Positions 1-8,041 of a DNA stretch of 40,330 nt are shown one piece after another. The notes below the pieces were generated by a model. The model was given only the letters and a program-made list of their open reading frames with translations. It did no database searches and was not told the origin of the DNA. This DNA comes from JABMQB01 sp964575025 (GTDB lineage: Bacteria; Bacteroidota; Bacteroidia; Bacteroidales; Prolixibacteraceae): NCBI GenBank assembly GCA_964575025.1, contig CAZNPV010000034.1, positions 1-40,330 of the forward strand. The letters run 5' to 3'. The translations under genes were made by a program, and so were the position numbers. Within the stretch, counting starts at the first letter, position 1. Each line of letters begins with the position of its first letter.

Positions 1-3
1 CAT

Positions 4-80
4 CAGAAGACCGAAGTATTCTTTACTGCTGTCTCCGGTCTCCGGACTTCCGTCTCCGGTCTCCGGACTTCGGTCTTCTG
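4..80. repeat. Intergenic tandem and inverted repeat (GTCTCCGG type)
   Basis: A 19-bp unit GTCTCCGGTCTCCGGACTT occurs at 31-49 and again at 52-70, a 21-bp period. The block is bounded by a perfect 13-bp inverted repeat, CAGAAGACCGAAG at 4-16 and its complement at 68-80, so a transcript could fold into a long stem. The composition (CCGGTCTC-rich) differs from the AT-rich DNA next to it. No ORF uses it. It lies at the window edge, so more units may lie to the left. It looks like a dispersed intergenic repeat; its function is unknown. Confidence 0.6.
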
Positions 81-141
81 TCTCCTTTCACATACAATCC
101 TTTTGTATCAAACACATTGCATTGAAACAATTTTGAATAAT

Positions 142-172
142 TGTATGTTTTATTATCAAAATTGTATCTTTA
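142..172 (+). promoter_or_regulatory. Candidate promoter of the Crp/Fnr gene
   Basis: TTG at 142-144 is followed after 20 bp by TATCTTTA at 165-172, one mismatch from the Bacteroidota -7 box TAnnTTTG. It would give a leader of about 30 nt before the ATG at 210. The flanking DNA is AT-rich, so a chance match is possible. Confidence 0.35.
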
Positions 173-209
173 ACGAATAGAAAATATACGGTATTTTACG
201 CTTTAAAAA

Positions 210-911
210 ATGAGAAATACAACACACAGGCCGACAGAAATAGAAACCGATCTAAGTAATTTTCAGTTATTTAAAAAATTAACCGAAGATGAGTTTTCCC
301 GTCTGAACTATGATAAAACCTGTTCGGTTTATAAAAGAGGAACTGTACTTTACAGGGAAGGAAGCAGGCTGACAGGTTTTTACTGTATTACCAAAGGGAT
401 TATAAAAATTTACAAAACAGGCATTGATGGGAAGGAACAGATCATCCGTTTTGCCAGAAGAGGAGAAATTATTGCGTACCGTTCTTTGTTGAGTCAGGAA
501 CTGGCCTGTACTACCGCCAAGGTGATCGAAGAAGGTGTTTTATGCCACATTCCATACAAAACACTGCTCTTCCTGATCCAGAACAACTGGCAATTTTCTC
601 ACCATATGCTTCAGATTGTTTGCCGGGAATTACGGGAAGCCAACGACTACATTACCGACATAGCCCAAAAAACGGTAAGGGAAAGGCTTGCAGAAGTACT
701 GCTTCTGCTCAAGGAAAATTTTGATCTGGACAATCAGAACACGCTGCAAATCTCACTGACCCGTGAGGAACTGGCTAATATGGTGGGAACCGCTACTGAA
801 TCCGTCATCCGCCTGCTTTCTGAATTTAAACAGGACAACCTGATTGCCTTACAGGGAAGAAAAATAAAATTTATAGATATTCCCAGGCTGCAACGGGTAG
901 CAAACCTGTAA
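210..911 (+). CDS. Crp/Fnr-family transcriptional regulator
   Basis: This 233-residue protein has the two-domain Crp/Fnr layout. Residues about 20-130 form a cyclic-nucleotide-binding-like beta roll (KRGTVLYREGSRLTGFYCI, then the GKEQIIRFARRGE segment). Residues about 150-225 form a winged helix with a typical recognition helix region (LTREELANMVGTATESVIRL). It has no N-terminal cysteine cluster for a 4Fe-4S centre, so an FNR-type oxygen sensor is unlikely. The arginine/serine pair that binds cAMP in CRP is not evident, so the ligand is unknown. It is a single gene, convergent with the envC-like gene 45 bp downstream. Bacteroidota often carry such regulators for stress or redox responses; the target here cannot be read from sequence. 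Confidence 0.9.
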   Translation: MRNTTHRPTEIETDLSNFQLFKKLTEDEFSRLNYDKTCSVYKRGTVLYREGSRLTGFYCITKGIIKIYKTGIDGKEQIIRFARRGEIIAYRSLLSQELACTTAKVIEEGVLCHIPYKTLLFLIQNNWQFSHHMLQIVCRELREANDYITDIAQKTVRERLAEVLLLLKENFDLDNQNTLQISLTREELANMVGTATESVIRLLSEFKQDNLIALQGRKIKFIDIPRLQRVANL

Positions 912-956
912 CAGCCTGTAGATGAATCCTATTCCTGTTGTTGCGTTGTTATTTTT

Positions 957-2147
957 TTATTGAACAATCCACACTTCCGGATCCATTTTCTGGTTTTCAA
1001 ACCACACCTGAAATTTCAGGATGGTTCGATCGCCTTCGTTGGAATCCGTATAGATTGTTCCGATGGGTTGCCCGGCAGAAACCTTATCTCCGGCTTTTAC
1101 CGTCACTTCTGCCAGGTTTGAATAAACAGTCAGGTAGGGTCCGTGCCTCACGATCACGGCCATATTCCCACCTGAGATCGCAAAAACCCGGCTTACCTCG
1201 CCATCAAAAACCACGCTGGCTTTAGCGCGCGGTTCCGTAGCGATATCCACTCCGTTGTTATCAATCGTAATATTCGCAAGCGTCGGATGTTTCTGCAATC
1301 CGAATTTCCCCACAATAATTCCCCGCTCTACAGGCCAGGGCATTCTGCTTTTATTCTGACCGAAATCTTTCCCGGTCAACTGCTGTTCCGGGGTCAGGGC
1401 AAATCCAGGACGACCTGATTCCCTGGCTTTCCGGGCTTCTTCCTCAATCATACGCCGGATCTTGTTCTCCAGTTCCTGTTCGGTTCGTTGTTGTTCTCTT
1501 ATTTTTTGTCTCAGAACCTGTTGCTCCTGTTGCATCTTCCGAATGTAGGAGTTCTCCTGGTCTTTTTCTGCGCTTAACAGATTCATTTCGCGCTTCAGAT
1601 CGCTCAGCAATTGATCCTTTTCCGACTTCTGGATAAGGAGGTCTTCTGCTTTTTTTTCAAGAAGCTCCTGCAGGGATACGATGGTACGTGCCTGAATCTT
1701 TCGGTATCCCGCATACTGTTTCAGGTAAAGGTGCCTTTTGTAAGCCTGGTTAAAATCACTGGAGGATAAGAGAAAAATCAGGTGATCGACAATTCCCCGG
1801 TTTTTATATGCAAAAACGATCATTGCTGCATACTCTTTTTTTAAGGCCTGAAGATCCTCTTCCAACAGGGAAACAACCAAGGTGTTGTTTTCTATAAAAC
1901 CCTGAATAAGAGTTACCTCAGCATTAAGGGCTGCAATAATTTCATTTCGCTGGCTTATTTTTCTGTTGATAAGTCTCAGCTGATTTAATGAGGACTGTTC
2001 GTTCTTCCGGGCATCTTCGAGCAGTTTACCGGCATACTCCAGCTCTTCCTCTGCTTTTTGTTTGCGTTTCCGCAGTTCCTCCAGTGACTGGCCCACCATG
2101 CCTGTCGAAAGCAACATACACAATATGATTAAACCAGCCTGTTTCAT
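957..2147 (-). CDS. EnvC-like murein hydrolase activator (M23 family, degenerate LytM)
   Basis: The protein has a signal peptide (MKQAGLIILC...GMVG, then Gln), a long coiled coil over roughly residues 20-250, and a C-terminal M23/LytM domain over the last 120 residues. The catalytic pattern is broken: the usual HxxxD is NNGVD, and the HxH that should end the domain reads FQVWF. It is therefore probably an amidase activator like EnvC and not an endopeptidase. I chose the ATG at 2147; the longer frame to 2156 begins with TTG. It is the last gene of a minus-strand series dut, TPR lipoprotein, DUF4292 lipoprotein, envC-like, 24 bp after DUF4292, which suggests a joint role in envelope maintenance or division. 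Confidence 0.88.
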   Translation of the reverse strand: MKQAGLIILCMLLSTGMVGQSLEELRKRKQKAEEELEYAGKLLEDARKNEQSSLNQLRLINRKISQRNEIIAALNAEVTLIQGFIENNTLVVSLLEEDLQALKKEYAAMIVFAYKNRGIVDHLIFLLSSSDFNQAYKRHLYLKQYAGYRKIQARTIVSLQELLEKKAEDLLIQKSEKDQLLSDLKREMNLLSAEKDQENSYIRKMQQEQQVLRQKIREQQRTEQELENKIRRMIEEEARKARESGRPGFALTPEQQLTGKDFGQNKSRMPWPVERGIIVGKFGLQKHPTLANITIDNNGVDIATEPRAKASVVFDGEVSRVFAISGGNMAVIVRHGPYLTVYSNLAEVTVKAGDKVSAGQPIGTIYTDSNEGDRTILKFQVWFENQKMDPEVWIVQ

Positions 2148-2180
2148 TGCACACAAAACCTGCCCCGCTCCCCGGCTACT

Positions 2181-3062
2181 TTATCGCAGCCTGAGACGTT
2201 CATATCCTGAGGGTATGGTAAAATTTATATTTTCTATTTTATCCGTTGAAAAACCTGCCATCCGGATCCGCAGGTGGATGTTGCCTTCTTCAGAAAAGAA
2301 ATGCATGGTTATTTCACCCGGATAATCCTTTTTTTGCAGGGGAATATAATCACCAAATTCAAATTCAACAGATTGACTGTTTGACCAGTCTTCGATTTTT
2401 ATGGTCTCAACATTGAAGGTTCCGGGTAAAACAGTAATGGTTTGAAAAATAAAAGCATCCTGGTCCAGACGCCTCATTATTCTTTCTGCTTTCTGTATCT
2501 TGTCCTTCTCTCCAATCTTATTCAGTTTTCTTTCATCTACAGACTGCAACACATATCTTCCTGAATCGACCCGGGAGGAAAATCCCCGGAATTCTTTCTC
2601 TCCGGTACTATTCTGAAAAGAGAATACATTGTTTTGTAAGACGGACTGGATATCATAAAAACCCACATCGATATTAAACCGTTCCTTTAAAAACCGGTAA
2701 TCTCCGACAAAATAATTCTTATAAATATAATTGATGTACTTCACACTGTCAGGTGTCAGCATAATACGGCCAAAGGGTATATTCAGCTTATTAAACGAGA
2801 CGACAATCATCTGGTTGCGGATGGTTTTCACATTTGCCCTGAAAGAAGATTTTTCATTTTCATCCTGATACTGGCAATTGATTCTCCTGATCGTAAAACA
2901 GGTATAATCCAGCGCATTCTCCTCAACGCTTCGGATAATCCTGGAGGCACTCAAAGGTTTCAGGTTTTCAACCGGAAGGTTTCGGGTTGTTTTACAATTC
3001 CATACCATCCCTGAAAGAATGATCAATGCCAGGAAGCGGATGCTTTTTACTCTGTGGCTCAC
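2181..3062 (-). CDS. DUF4292-family lipoprotein
   Basis: This 293-residue protein begins with a lipoprotein signal (FLALIILSGMVWNC), so it should be anchored to a membrane facing the periplasm. The body is beta-rich, with segments such as YYFVGDYRFLKERF-like strands, and fits the DUF4292 family found in Bacteroidota beside EnvC-like genes. A LolA/LolB-like fold is possible but cannot be shown here. The start is GTG at 3062, overlapping the TGA of the upstream TPR gene (GTGA), so the two are translationally coupled. No catalytic residues are evident. Confidence 0.8.
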   Translation of the reverse strand: MSHRVKSIRFLALIILSGMVWNCKTTRNLPVENLKPLSASRIIRSVEENALDYTCFTIRRINCQYQDENEKSSFRANVKTIRNQMIVVSFNKLNIPFGRIMLTPDSVKYINYIYKNYFVGDYRFLKERFNIDVGFYDIQSVLQNNVFSFQNSTGEKEFRGFSSRVDSGRYVLQSVDERKLNKIGEKDKIQKAERIMRRLDQDAFIFQTITVLPGTFNVETIKIEDWSNSQSVEFEFGDYIPLQKKDYPGEITMHFFSEEGNIHLRIRMAGFSTDKIENINFTIPSGYERLRLR

Positions 3063-4828
3063 AGTTCTTCGTTTTCGTAGTATTTCAGATCTTTGATCTT
3101 CCTCTCCAGAACGGTTGATTCACTTCCCTTATTTTTGGCTTTTTGCCAAAACTCTTTTGCTTCCTCTTTTTGATCCAGCATAAAGAGAATATCCCCATAA
3201 TGTTCGAGCAGGACCGGATTATCCTCTCCTCCGTTTTTTATAGCCGACTCCATGTAAAACTTAGCCAGTTTGTAATTTTTTTGCTTAAACAAAACCCAGG
3301 CATGCGTATCAAGATAGGTGGCATTATCGGGGTACTGTTCAATCACTTTTCCGCTCATCCGTTCTGCTTTATCCAGATTTTCTCCGGCCTGGGAAAGGTA
3401 ATAGGCATAGTTATTCATCACGATATGATTCCCGGGGTCGAGTTCCAGGGCTTTATCAAACAATTCAAAAGCCTCCTTTTTGTTATCCATGTTGTAGTTT
3501 GCTTCTCCCTTAAGCATAACCATCTGTCCTTCCAACAGAGGGTTATCCACCACATAGGCAAGGCCTTCCTCACAAATCGTCAGAACTTCCTGGTATTTCT
3601 CCAGTTGAAGGCAGGCAATGCCATGCAGGAAATAGACCTGTGGTTGATTCGGAAAAAGGAAAAGGGCTTCTTCGCTGTCTTCGTACAGAGCCTGCCAGTC
3701 CTGCAACTCATTGTCCATATAGAGGAGCCTCTCCCAGATCATATAATCGGTATTGTTTAACTCCAGGGCTTTTATTATTTCTCCCCTGGCTTTTGTTGTG
3801 TCTTCGTTTTGGATCAAATATTCAGCACTCACCATATAAACCCTGGGATCATCCGGATGGGTATTCACCAGGATATCTACCAGTTCGCCGATATGTTCAC
3901 CGGACATCCGGGAAACATTTTCATTGGCTGATAACATCAGGTAAAGCTGCAATTTGGTATCCACACCTACCGCAGGGCTGGCAAATCCCTTTTTTGTATA
4001 ATCAAAACTTTTCTCCGGTTCCCCGGCATCAAGGTAATAATTGGCAAGTGAAAAATAGACATACCCGTTTTCCGGGTCCATCTTCAGTATCTGATGGTAA
4101 TTTTCCAGTGCCTTTTTATTTTCTCCCAGGTTCAGGTACAGATCAGCCAACAAACCATAATAGCTGGGTTCATCCGGAAAGGTATCGATCAGTTTCTGAA
4201 TTTCTTCCAGCGCCTCTTTTTTTCTTCCTGCTTCAATCAGCAACTGTTGTACCGATATGGATACTTGTTCGCTCACTCCTGTCTTTTTTTCCATTTCCCG
4301 GAAGGCTTCCAGGGCTTCGTCTGTTTTTCCTGCTTCAGTGAGCATCCGGGCCTTCATAAACAAATATTCCGGATTTTCCGGTTCAAGGGCTACCAGATCA
4401 TCATAGAGTGAAGCAGCCTGATCAAATTTTCTTGTTTGCTGACAGATCTGAGCCAGCAGGATTTTATACCATTTATTGCGGTCGTTTAACGATATGGCCT
4501 TTTCAAGCAACAAGGTTGCACTGGTAAGATCGTTATTGGATGCATGGATCAGGGCCAGCTCATACATGGCAGCTGCCGAATTGGGATCCAGTTCAAGGCA
4601 TCCGGAGAAGAACCGTATGGCCTCCTGGGTATTTCCGAGCATCTTCTGTTTCAGTCCTTCCACAAAAAAATACTGAAACCGGTTCTGCTCTTCCTGAACC
4701 AATGCATCCACCTGCTCTGTATCTGTTTCGGGTCCCTTGTCGGGAACCATCTGGCTTTGTTTGGTCGCTGAACAACTCCATAAAAGGCCAACACAACCAA
4801 CCATTGCTATATACAGCACTTTTCTCAT
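3059..4828 (-). CDS. Tetratricopeptide repeat lipoprotein
   Basis: From the ATG at 4828 the product is about 589 residues and opens with a lipoprotein signal (MRKVLYIAMVGCVGLLWSC). A longer frame from 4882 would run 50 bp into dut and put 18 charged residues ahead of the signal, so the shorter start is preferred; it lies 4 bp after the dut stop. The rest is a superhelix of about 12-14 TPRs (for example LDPNSAAAMYELALIHA, MDPENGYVYFSLANYYL, LDPGNHIVMNNYAYYLSQAG). TPR lipoproteins of this type act as periplasmic scaffolds. The tight link to DUF4292 and EnvC-like genes suggests one envelope complex (inference). Confidence 0.88.
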   Translation of the reverse strand: MRKVLYIAMVGCVGLLWSCSATKQSQMVPDKGPETDTEQVDALVQEEQNRFQYFFVEGLKQKMLGNTQEAIRFFSGCLELDPNSAAAMYELALIHASNNDLTSATLLLEKAISLNDRNKWYKILLAQICQQTRKFDQAASLYDDLVALEPENPEYLFMKARMLTEAGKTDEALEAFREMEKKTGVSEQVSISVQQLLIEAGRKKEALEEIQKLIDTFPDEPSYYGLLADLYLNLGENKKALENYHQILKMDPENGYVYFSLANYYLDAGEPEKSFDYTKKGFASPAVGVDTKLQLYLMLSANENVSRMSGEHIGELVDILVNTHPDDPRVYMVSAEYLIQNEDTTKARGEIIKALELNNTDYMIWERLLYMDNELQDWQALYEDSEEALFLFPNQPQVYFLHGIACLQLEKYQEVLTICEEGLAYVVDNPLLEGQMVMLKGEANYNMDNKKEAFELFDKALELDPGNHIVMNNYAYYLSQAGENLDKAERMSGKVIEQYPDNATYLDTHAWVLFKQKNYKLAKFYMESAIKNGGEDNPVLLEHYGDILFMLDQKEEAKEFWQKAKNKGSESTVLERKIKDLKYYENEEL

Positions 4829-4832
4829 CCTT

Positions 4833-5267
4833 TTACGCTTTTCCTGTGTGTCCAAATCCACCTTTTCCCCTTTCTGTTTCATTTAAACCTTCCGTCAATT
4901 CCCATTCCACTTTTTCATAGGAAGCAACAATCATCTGGCATATCCTTTCCCCGTTTTTAATAACAAAATCTTCCCGGGAAAGATTTATGAGAATTATGCC
5001 TATTTCTCCTCTGTAATCCGCATCTATGGTCCCCGGTGTATTCAACACCGTAATTCCCCTTTTCAGGGCAAGTCCGCTGCGGGGTCTGATCTGGGCTTCA
5101 TATCCCGGAGGAATCTCCATATACAGTCCGGTGGGTATCAATTTTCTCTCTCCGGATTTTAGAACCACCGGTTCCGCTAAATCAGCCCGCAGATCCATTC
5201 CTGATGAATGCTCCGTACTATAGGAAGGCAGGGAATTTCCCGATTTATTTACAATTCGTATAACCAT
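4833..5267 (-). CDS. dut: dUTP diphosphatase
   Basis: The 144-residue protein has the five trimeric dUTPase motifs in order: SGMDLRADL (motif 1), RPRSGLALK (2), GTIDADYRGEI with the catalytic Asp (3), RICQMIV (4) and the C-terminal Phe/Gly loop RGKGGFGHTGK (5). It hydrolyses dUTP to dUMP and pyrophosphate, keeping uracil out of DNA and feeding thymidylate synthesis. Length is normal. It heads the operon with the TPR and DUF4292 lipoproteins and the EnvC-like factor, a grouping known from other Bacteroidota. The 86-bp gap to hemW probably holds its promoter; TATCTTAG at 5286-5293 (minus strand) is one mismatch from TAnnTTTG. Confidence 0.96.
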   Translation of the reverse strand: MVIRIVNKSGNSLPSYSTEHSSGMDLRADLAEPVVLKSGERKLIPTGLYMEIPPGYEAQIRPRSGLALKRGITVLNTPGTIDADYRGEIGIILINLSREDFVIKNGERICQMIVASYEKVEWELTEGLNETERGKGGFGHTGKA

Positions 5268-5353
5268 GTTGAAAAATCAAAACTGCTAAGATATAGAATT
5301 ATACAGAGATAACAGGCCGGTTAACATTTTTTTACGATTCCCGGTTCAGGAAA

Positions 5354-6487
5354 TCAGGTTTCTGTAAAAAACAAATCTTCCATAATTTTATCCGAGATAA
5401 ACATCCCTTCCGGGGTTAATCTGAAAGTTCCATTCCTCTCTTTGATAACCCCTTTTAACCGGAAGGGCGCTGTTTTTTTTTCCAGGAAGTTCCACTTTGC
5501 TGTTCCAAAACGGGAGATCACCCCGGTTCGTGAGATTCCCCATTTTGTGCGCAGGCGTGTCAGGATAAAATCGTTAAACTGATCATTTTCCGACAATGTT
5601 TCGGAATCAAAGAATCCGGATCCTGAATTCAGGGCCTGAATATATGCATTCAGGTCTGCTATATTCCACTGCCTGCTTACACCATTGTATGAATGAGCCG
5701 AAGGTCCCAGACCCAGGTAGGGCTCGTTAAACCAGTAAGCGGTATTGTGTCGGGCATACTTCTGTTGTTTGGCAAAATTGGATATTTCGTATTGTTCAAA
5801 TGCATTCTTTTCAGCCTCCCTGACCAGCATCTCATATTGGAACACACTTTCCTCCTCATCTGTTTCCTTCAGAATTCCCTTTTTCAGCCCGTCGTGGAAA
5901 AGCGTCCCCTGGTGGTAGGTTATATGGTAGGCAGACAGGTGACATACGGGAAGCTCAAAAGCTGTCTGCAGGTTTCTCTGCCATTGTTCCCGGGTTAATC
6001 CGGGCAATCCATAGATCAGATCCACACTGATCGTATCAAAACCAGCATGAAAAGCATTCTCCACACACTGAAGGGCCTGTCTGCCGGTATGTCTGCGTTT
6101 CAAAGTGACCAGATCGCTGTCAGAAAACGACTGAATCCCGATGCTCAAACGGTTCACCGGGGTACAGAAAAGGTCTTCCAGGTAACCGGGTGTGATGTCG
6201 TCGGGATTTGCTTCCAGGGTTATTTCCGCAGTTTTTTCCACCGGAAACAGGGTATAAATCCTGTTCAGGATCTTTCCAATCGCATCCGGTGTGCACACAG
6301 AAGGTGTACCCCCTCCCAGATAGACTGTTTGTATGGTTTTACCCTGCAGGTATTCCTTCCTTTGTTCCATTTCAGCAAAAAGGGCTTCCATAAAGTCCGG
6401 CAGGGCAGAAAGTTTTGTTGTTTTATAAAAATCGCAATAGGCACAGACAGAGAGGCAAAAAGGAATATGGATATAGATACCGGCCAT
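5354..6487 (-). CDS. hemW: HemW-type radical SAM protein (heme chaperone, formerly HemN-like)
   Basis: This 377-residue protein starts with the radical SAM motif of the HemW subgroup, CLSVCAYC at residues 11-18 (Cys11, Cys15, Cys18), followed by YLGGGTPS and the ITLEANPDD strand. The conserved HRRHT-type stretch (KRRHTGRQA) and a C-terminal HemN-type domain with GLGPSAHSY are present. HemW binds heme and delivers it to target proteins; it lacks the extra N-terminal residues of true coproporphyrinogen dehydrogenase HemN. It is probably transcribed alone. The 205 bp upstream separate it from the divergent vanZ-like gene. Confidence 0.93.
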   Translation of the reverse strand: MAGIYIHIPFCLSVCAYCDFYKTTKLSALPDFMEALFAEMEQRKEYLQGKTIQTVYLGGGTPSVCTPDAIGKILNRIYTLFPVEKTAEITLEANPDDITPGYLEDLFCTPVNRLSIGIQSFSDSDLVTLKRRHTGRQALQCVENAFHAGFDTISVDLIYGLPGLTREQWQRNLQTAFELPVCHLSAYHITYHQGTLFHDGLKKGILKETDEEESVFQYEMLVREAEKNAFEQYEISNFAKQQKYARHNTAYWFNEPYLGLGPSAHSYNGVSRQWNIADLNAYIQALNSGSGFFDSETLSENDQFNDFILTRLRTKWGISRTGVISRFGTAKWNFLEKKTAPFRLKGVIKERNGTFRLTPEGMFISDKIMEDLFFTET

Positions 6488-6692
6488 TGGATTTATTTTT
6501 TTAAGTTTACCTTCCCAAATAAAGAGAACCTGACACGGGCCCCAGTGCCGCAGAATTTAAGAACAACAGACCGGGACGGGATGCGTCGGCAGGTCCGGCA
6601 GACTGGTTCTGCCGGCCCGGGGAGGTCTGGGATTATACCGTTGTTTATTTGGAACAGGAACACAATGTTTTCAATTAATGTAACAGAAACAA
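6488..6692. other. Divergent spacer between hemW and vanZ-like gene, with GC-rich hairpin
   Basis: The 205-bp spacer is AT-rich at both ends and GC-rich in the middle. CCGGCAG at 6595-6601 and CTGCCGG at 6609-6615 form a 7-bp stem with a 7-nt loop. I saw no clear TAnnTTTG box in the right place for either gene and no conserved ORF. Confidence 0.4.
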
Positions 6693-7070
6693 GTGAAAAT
6701 TCGAAGTTTTTGGAAATCAGCATGCTGGTTGATTGTCATTTTGTATCTCAGCCTGATGCCGGGAGATGGTTTACCCAGGGTTCCTTTGTTTGCTATTCCT
6801 CATTTTGACAAACTGATCCATCTTGGATTTTATTTTATACTTACCCTCCTTCTGATCCGTCCTTTTTCCTCCTTTACCCGCCGGGCTTATGTATATTCCC
6901 TGATTTTAGCCTCTCTGCTTAGCGGTTGTGTTGAAATCCTGCAGGAAAAAATTGCCGTTTTGCGCCACGGTGACATCTATGATTTTCTGGCTAACCTTAC
7001 CGGCATTCTTTTGGCTTTGCTTTTTTACCGTCTCTTTATTTCAGGAAAAAAAATTGAACCCTACCTTTAA
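6693..7070 (+). CDS. VanZ-like family membrane protein
   Basis: The 125-residue protein has about four transmembrane segments and the VanZ-like signature: a first helix ending in LSLMPG, then PHFDKLIHLGFYFILTLLL (the D-K-x-x-H motif) and a last part with ILQEKIAVLRHGDIYDFLANLTGILLAL. The family is small and membrane-embedded; the namesake gives teicoplanin resistance, but most members have no known function, so no resistance role is claimed. The start is GTG at 6693. Its stop codon overlaps that of the convergent Rrf2 gene (7067-7070). Confidence 0.85.
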   Translation: MKIRSFWKSACWLIVILYLSLMPGDGLPRVPLFAIPHFDKLIHLGFYFILTLLLIRPFSSFTRRAYVYSLILASLLSGCVEILQEKIAVLRHGDIYDFLANLTGILLALLFYRLFISGKKIEPYL

Positions 7071-7510
7071 AGCTTTATAAAATCCTCAAATTTTTCTATA
7101 TCGTCGCTGATTGATTTAAGCGAGGTTTCCTGATAAAAATCAGCAATTTGCTTTCTCAATCGTGCATATTTTTTGTGAACAGGGCATACCGGTCTTCCGG
7201 TATCGTTGTTATGGCAGGGATTAAGCCCCAGCAAACAATTTGTGAAAAACCCTTCTCCATCCACGGTGACCACGACATCCCATAAGCTTATCTCACCGGG
7301 ATCTTTCGCCAGGTTGAAGCCTCCATTGGGACCTTTCACAGAAACCAGCAATCCCTCTTTTACCAGAAACTGAAGAATCTTACCTAAAAAAGGACTGGAG
7401 AGACTCAAATCCTCCGAGATTTTTTTAATACCGATCATTTTTTCTTTTTCTGAAAATCTGGCGAGATAAATCAGGGCGCGTAACGCATATTTACTTGTAT
7501 GTGACAACAT
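7067..7510 (-). CDS. Rrf2-family transcriptional regulator
   Basis: The 147-residue protein has the Rrf2 winged helix at residues 1-80 (SKYALRALIYLAR, ISEDLSLSSPFLGKILQFL, VKGPNGGFNLAK). It then carries a Cys-containing segment, NCLLGLNPCHNNDTGRPVCPVH, resembling the three-Cys region that holds an Fe-S cluster in IscR, NsrR and RsrR-type members. Spacing is not exactly that of IscR, so cluster type and signal (NO, Fe-S status or other) are open. It lies 45 bp downstream of rpiB in the same direction and has no cysteine or Fe-S biosynthesis genes beside it. Confidence 0.92.
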   Translation of the reverse strand: MLSHTSKYALRALIYLARFSEKEKMIGIKKISEDLSLSSPFLGKILQFLVKEGLLVSVKGPNGGFNLAKDPGEISLWDVVVTVDGEGFFTNCLLGLNPCHNNDTGRPVCPVHKKYARLRKQIADFYQETSLKSISDDIEKFEDFIKL

Positions 7511-7555
7511 AATCTTAACGTTTACGGTTGCAATAAGACATTCATAATCCGAAAG

Positions 7556-7996
7556 TTATTTAATCGGGATTTTTTTCATTCTGCGCAAATGCCTTCCTCC
7601 TTCAAATGTAGCAGATAAAAAGGCCTCCACAATGGCGATGGTTTCTTCCCGGGTAACAAACCTTCCAGGCACAGCACATATATTTGCATTGTTATGTTCT
7701 TTGGCAAGCCTGGCAATTTCAGTATTCCAGCATAAGGCTGAACGTACATTCGGATACTTGTTGGCTACCATGCTGATCCCCTGCCCTGACCCGCAAAATG
7801 AAATACCGGTTTCGTATTCCCCCGAATCGATGGCTTTGCCTAAAAGATGACCAAAATCCGGATAATCAACGCTTTCAGAACTGAAACATCCAAAATCTTT
7901 GTACGTAATTCCTTTTTTATCGAAATACTCCTTTATTGCTTCTTTTTTTTCAAAGCCTGCATGGTCGCTTGCCAATGCAATGATTTTTTCACTCAT
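7556..7996 (-). CDS. rpiB: Ribose 5-phosphate isomerase B
   Basis: The 146-residue protein has the RpiB/LacAB fold with family landmarks ALASDHAGFEKKEAI near the N terminus, the catalytic-Cys loop GISFCGSGQGISMVANK, and AKEHNNANICAVPGRFVT. It interconverts ribose 5-phosphate and ribulose 5-phosphate in the pentose phosphate pathway. The presence of Cys in SFCGSGQG supports a ribose enzyme. It has 45-bp gaps to the flippase upstream and to Rrf2 downstream, and a TAAATTTG box just upstream suggests its own promoter. Confidence 0.95.
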   Translation of the reverse strand: MSEKIIALASDHAGFEKKEAIKEYFDKKGITYKDFGCFSSESVDYPDFGHLLGKAIDSGEYETGISFCGSGQGISMVANKYPNVRSALCWNTEIARLAKEHNNANICAVPGRFVTREETIAIVEAFLSATFEGGRHLRRMKKIPIK

Positions 7997-8014
7997 GGTT
8001 TCCGTTTAAAACCA

Positions 8015-8022
8015 CAAATTTA
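8015..8022 (-). promoter_or_regulatory. Candidate -7 box upstream of rpiB
   Basis: On the minus strand TAAATTTG matches TAnnTTTG exactly and lies 18 nt before the rpiB ATG (7996). No clear TTTG -33 box is seen at the usual distance, so this is tentative. Confidence 0.4.
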
Positions 8023-8041
8023 ATACTTCTATGTATTTTTT

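Noticed and set aside
3143..4411. Long plus-strand frames opposite the TPR gene
   Set aside because: These are antisense shadows of a clear TPR coding sequence and show no family features.
4829..4882. Extended start of the TPR lipoprotein
   Set aside because: It overlaps dut by 50 bp and adds charged residues before a lipoprotein signal.
6693..7070. VanZ-like protein as a glycopeptide resistance gene
   Set aside because: The family is broad and no other van gene is present.
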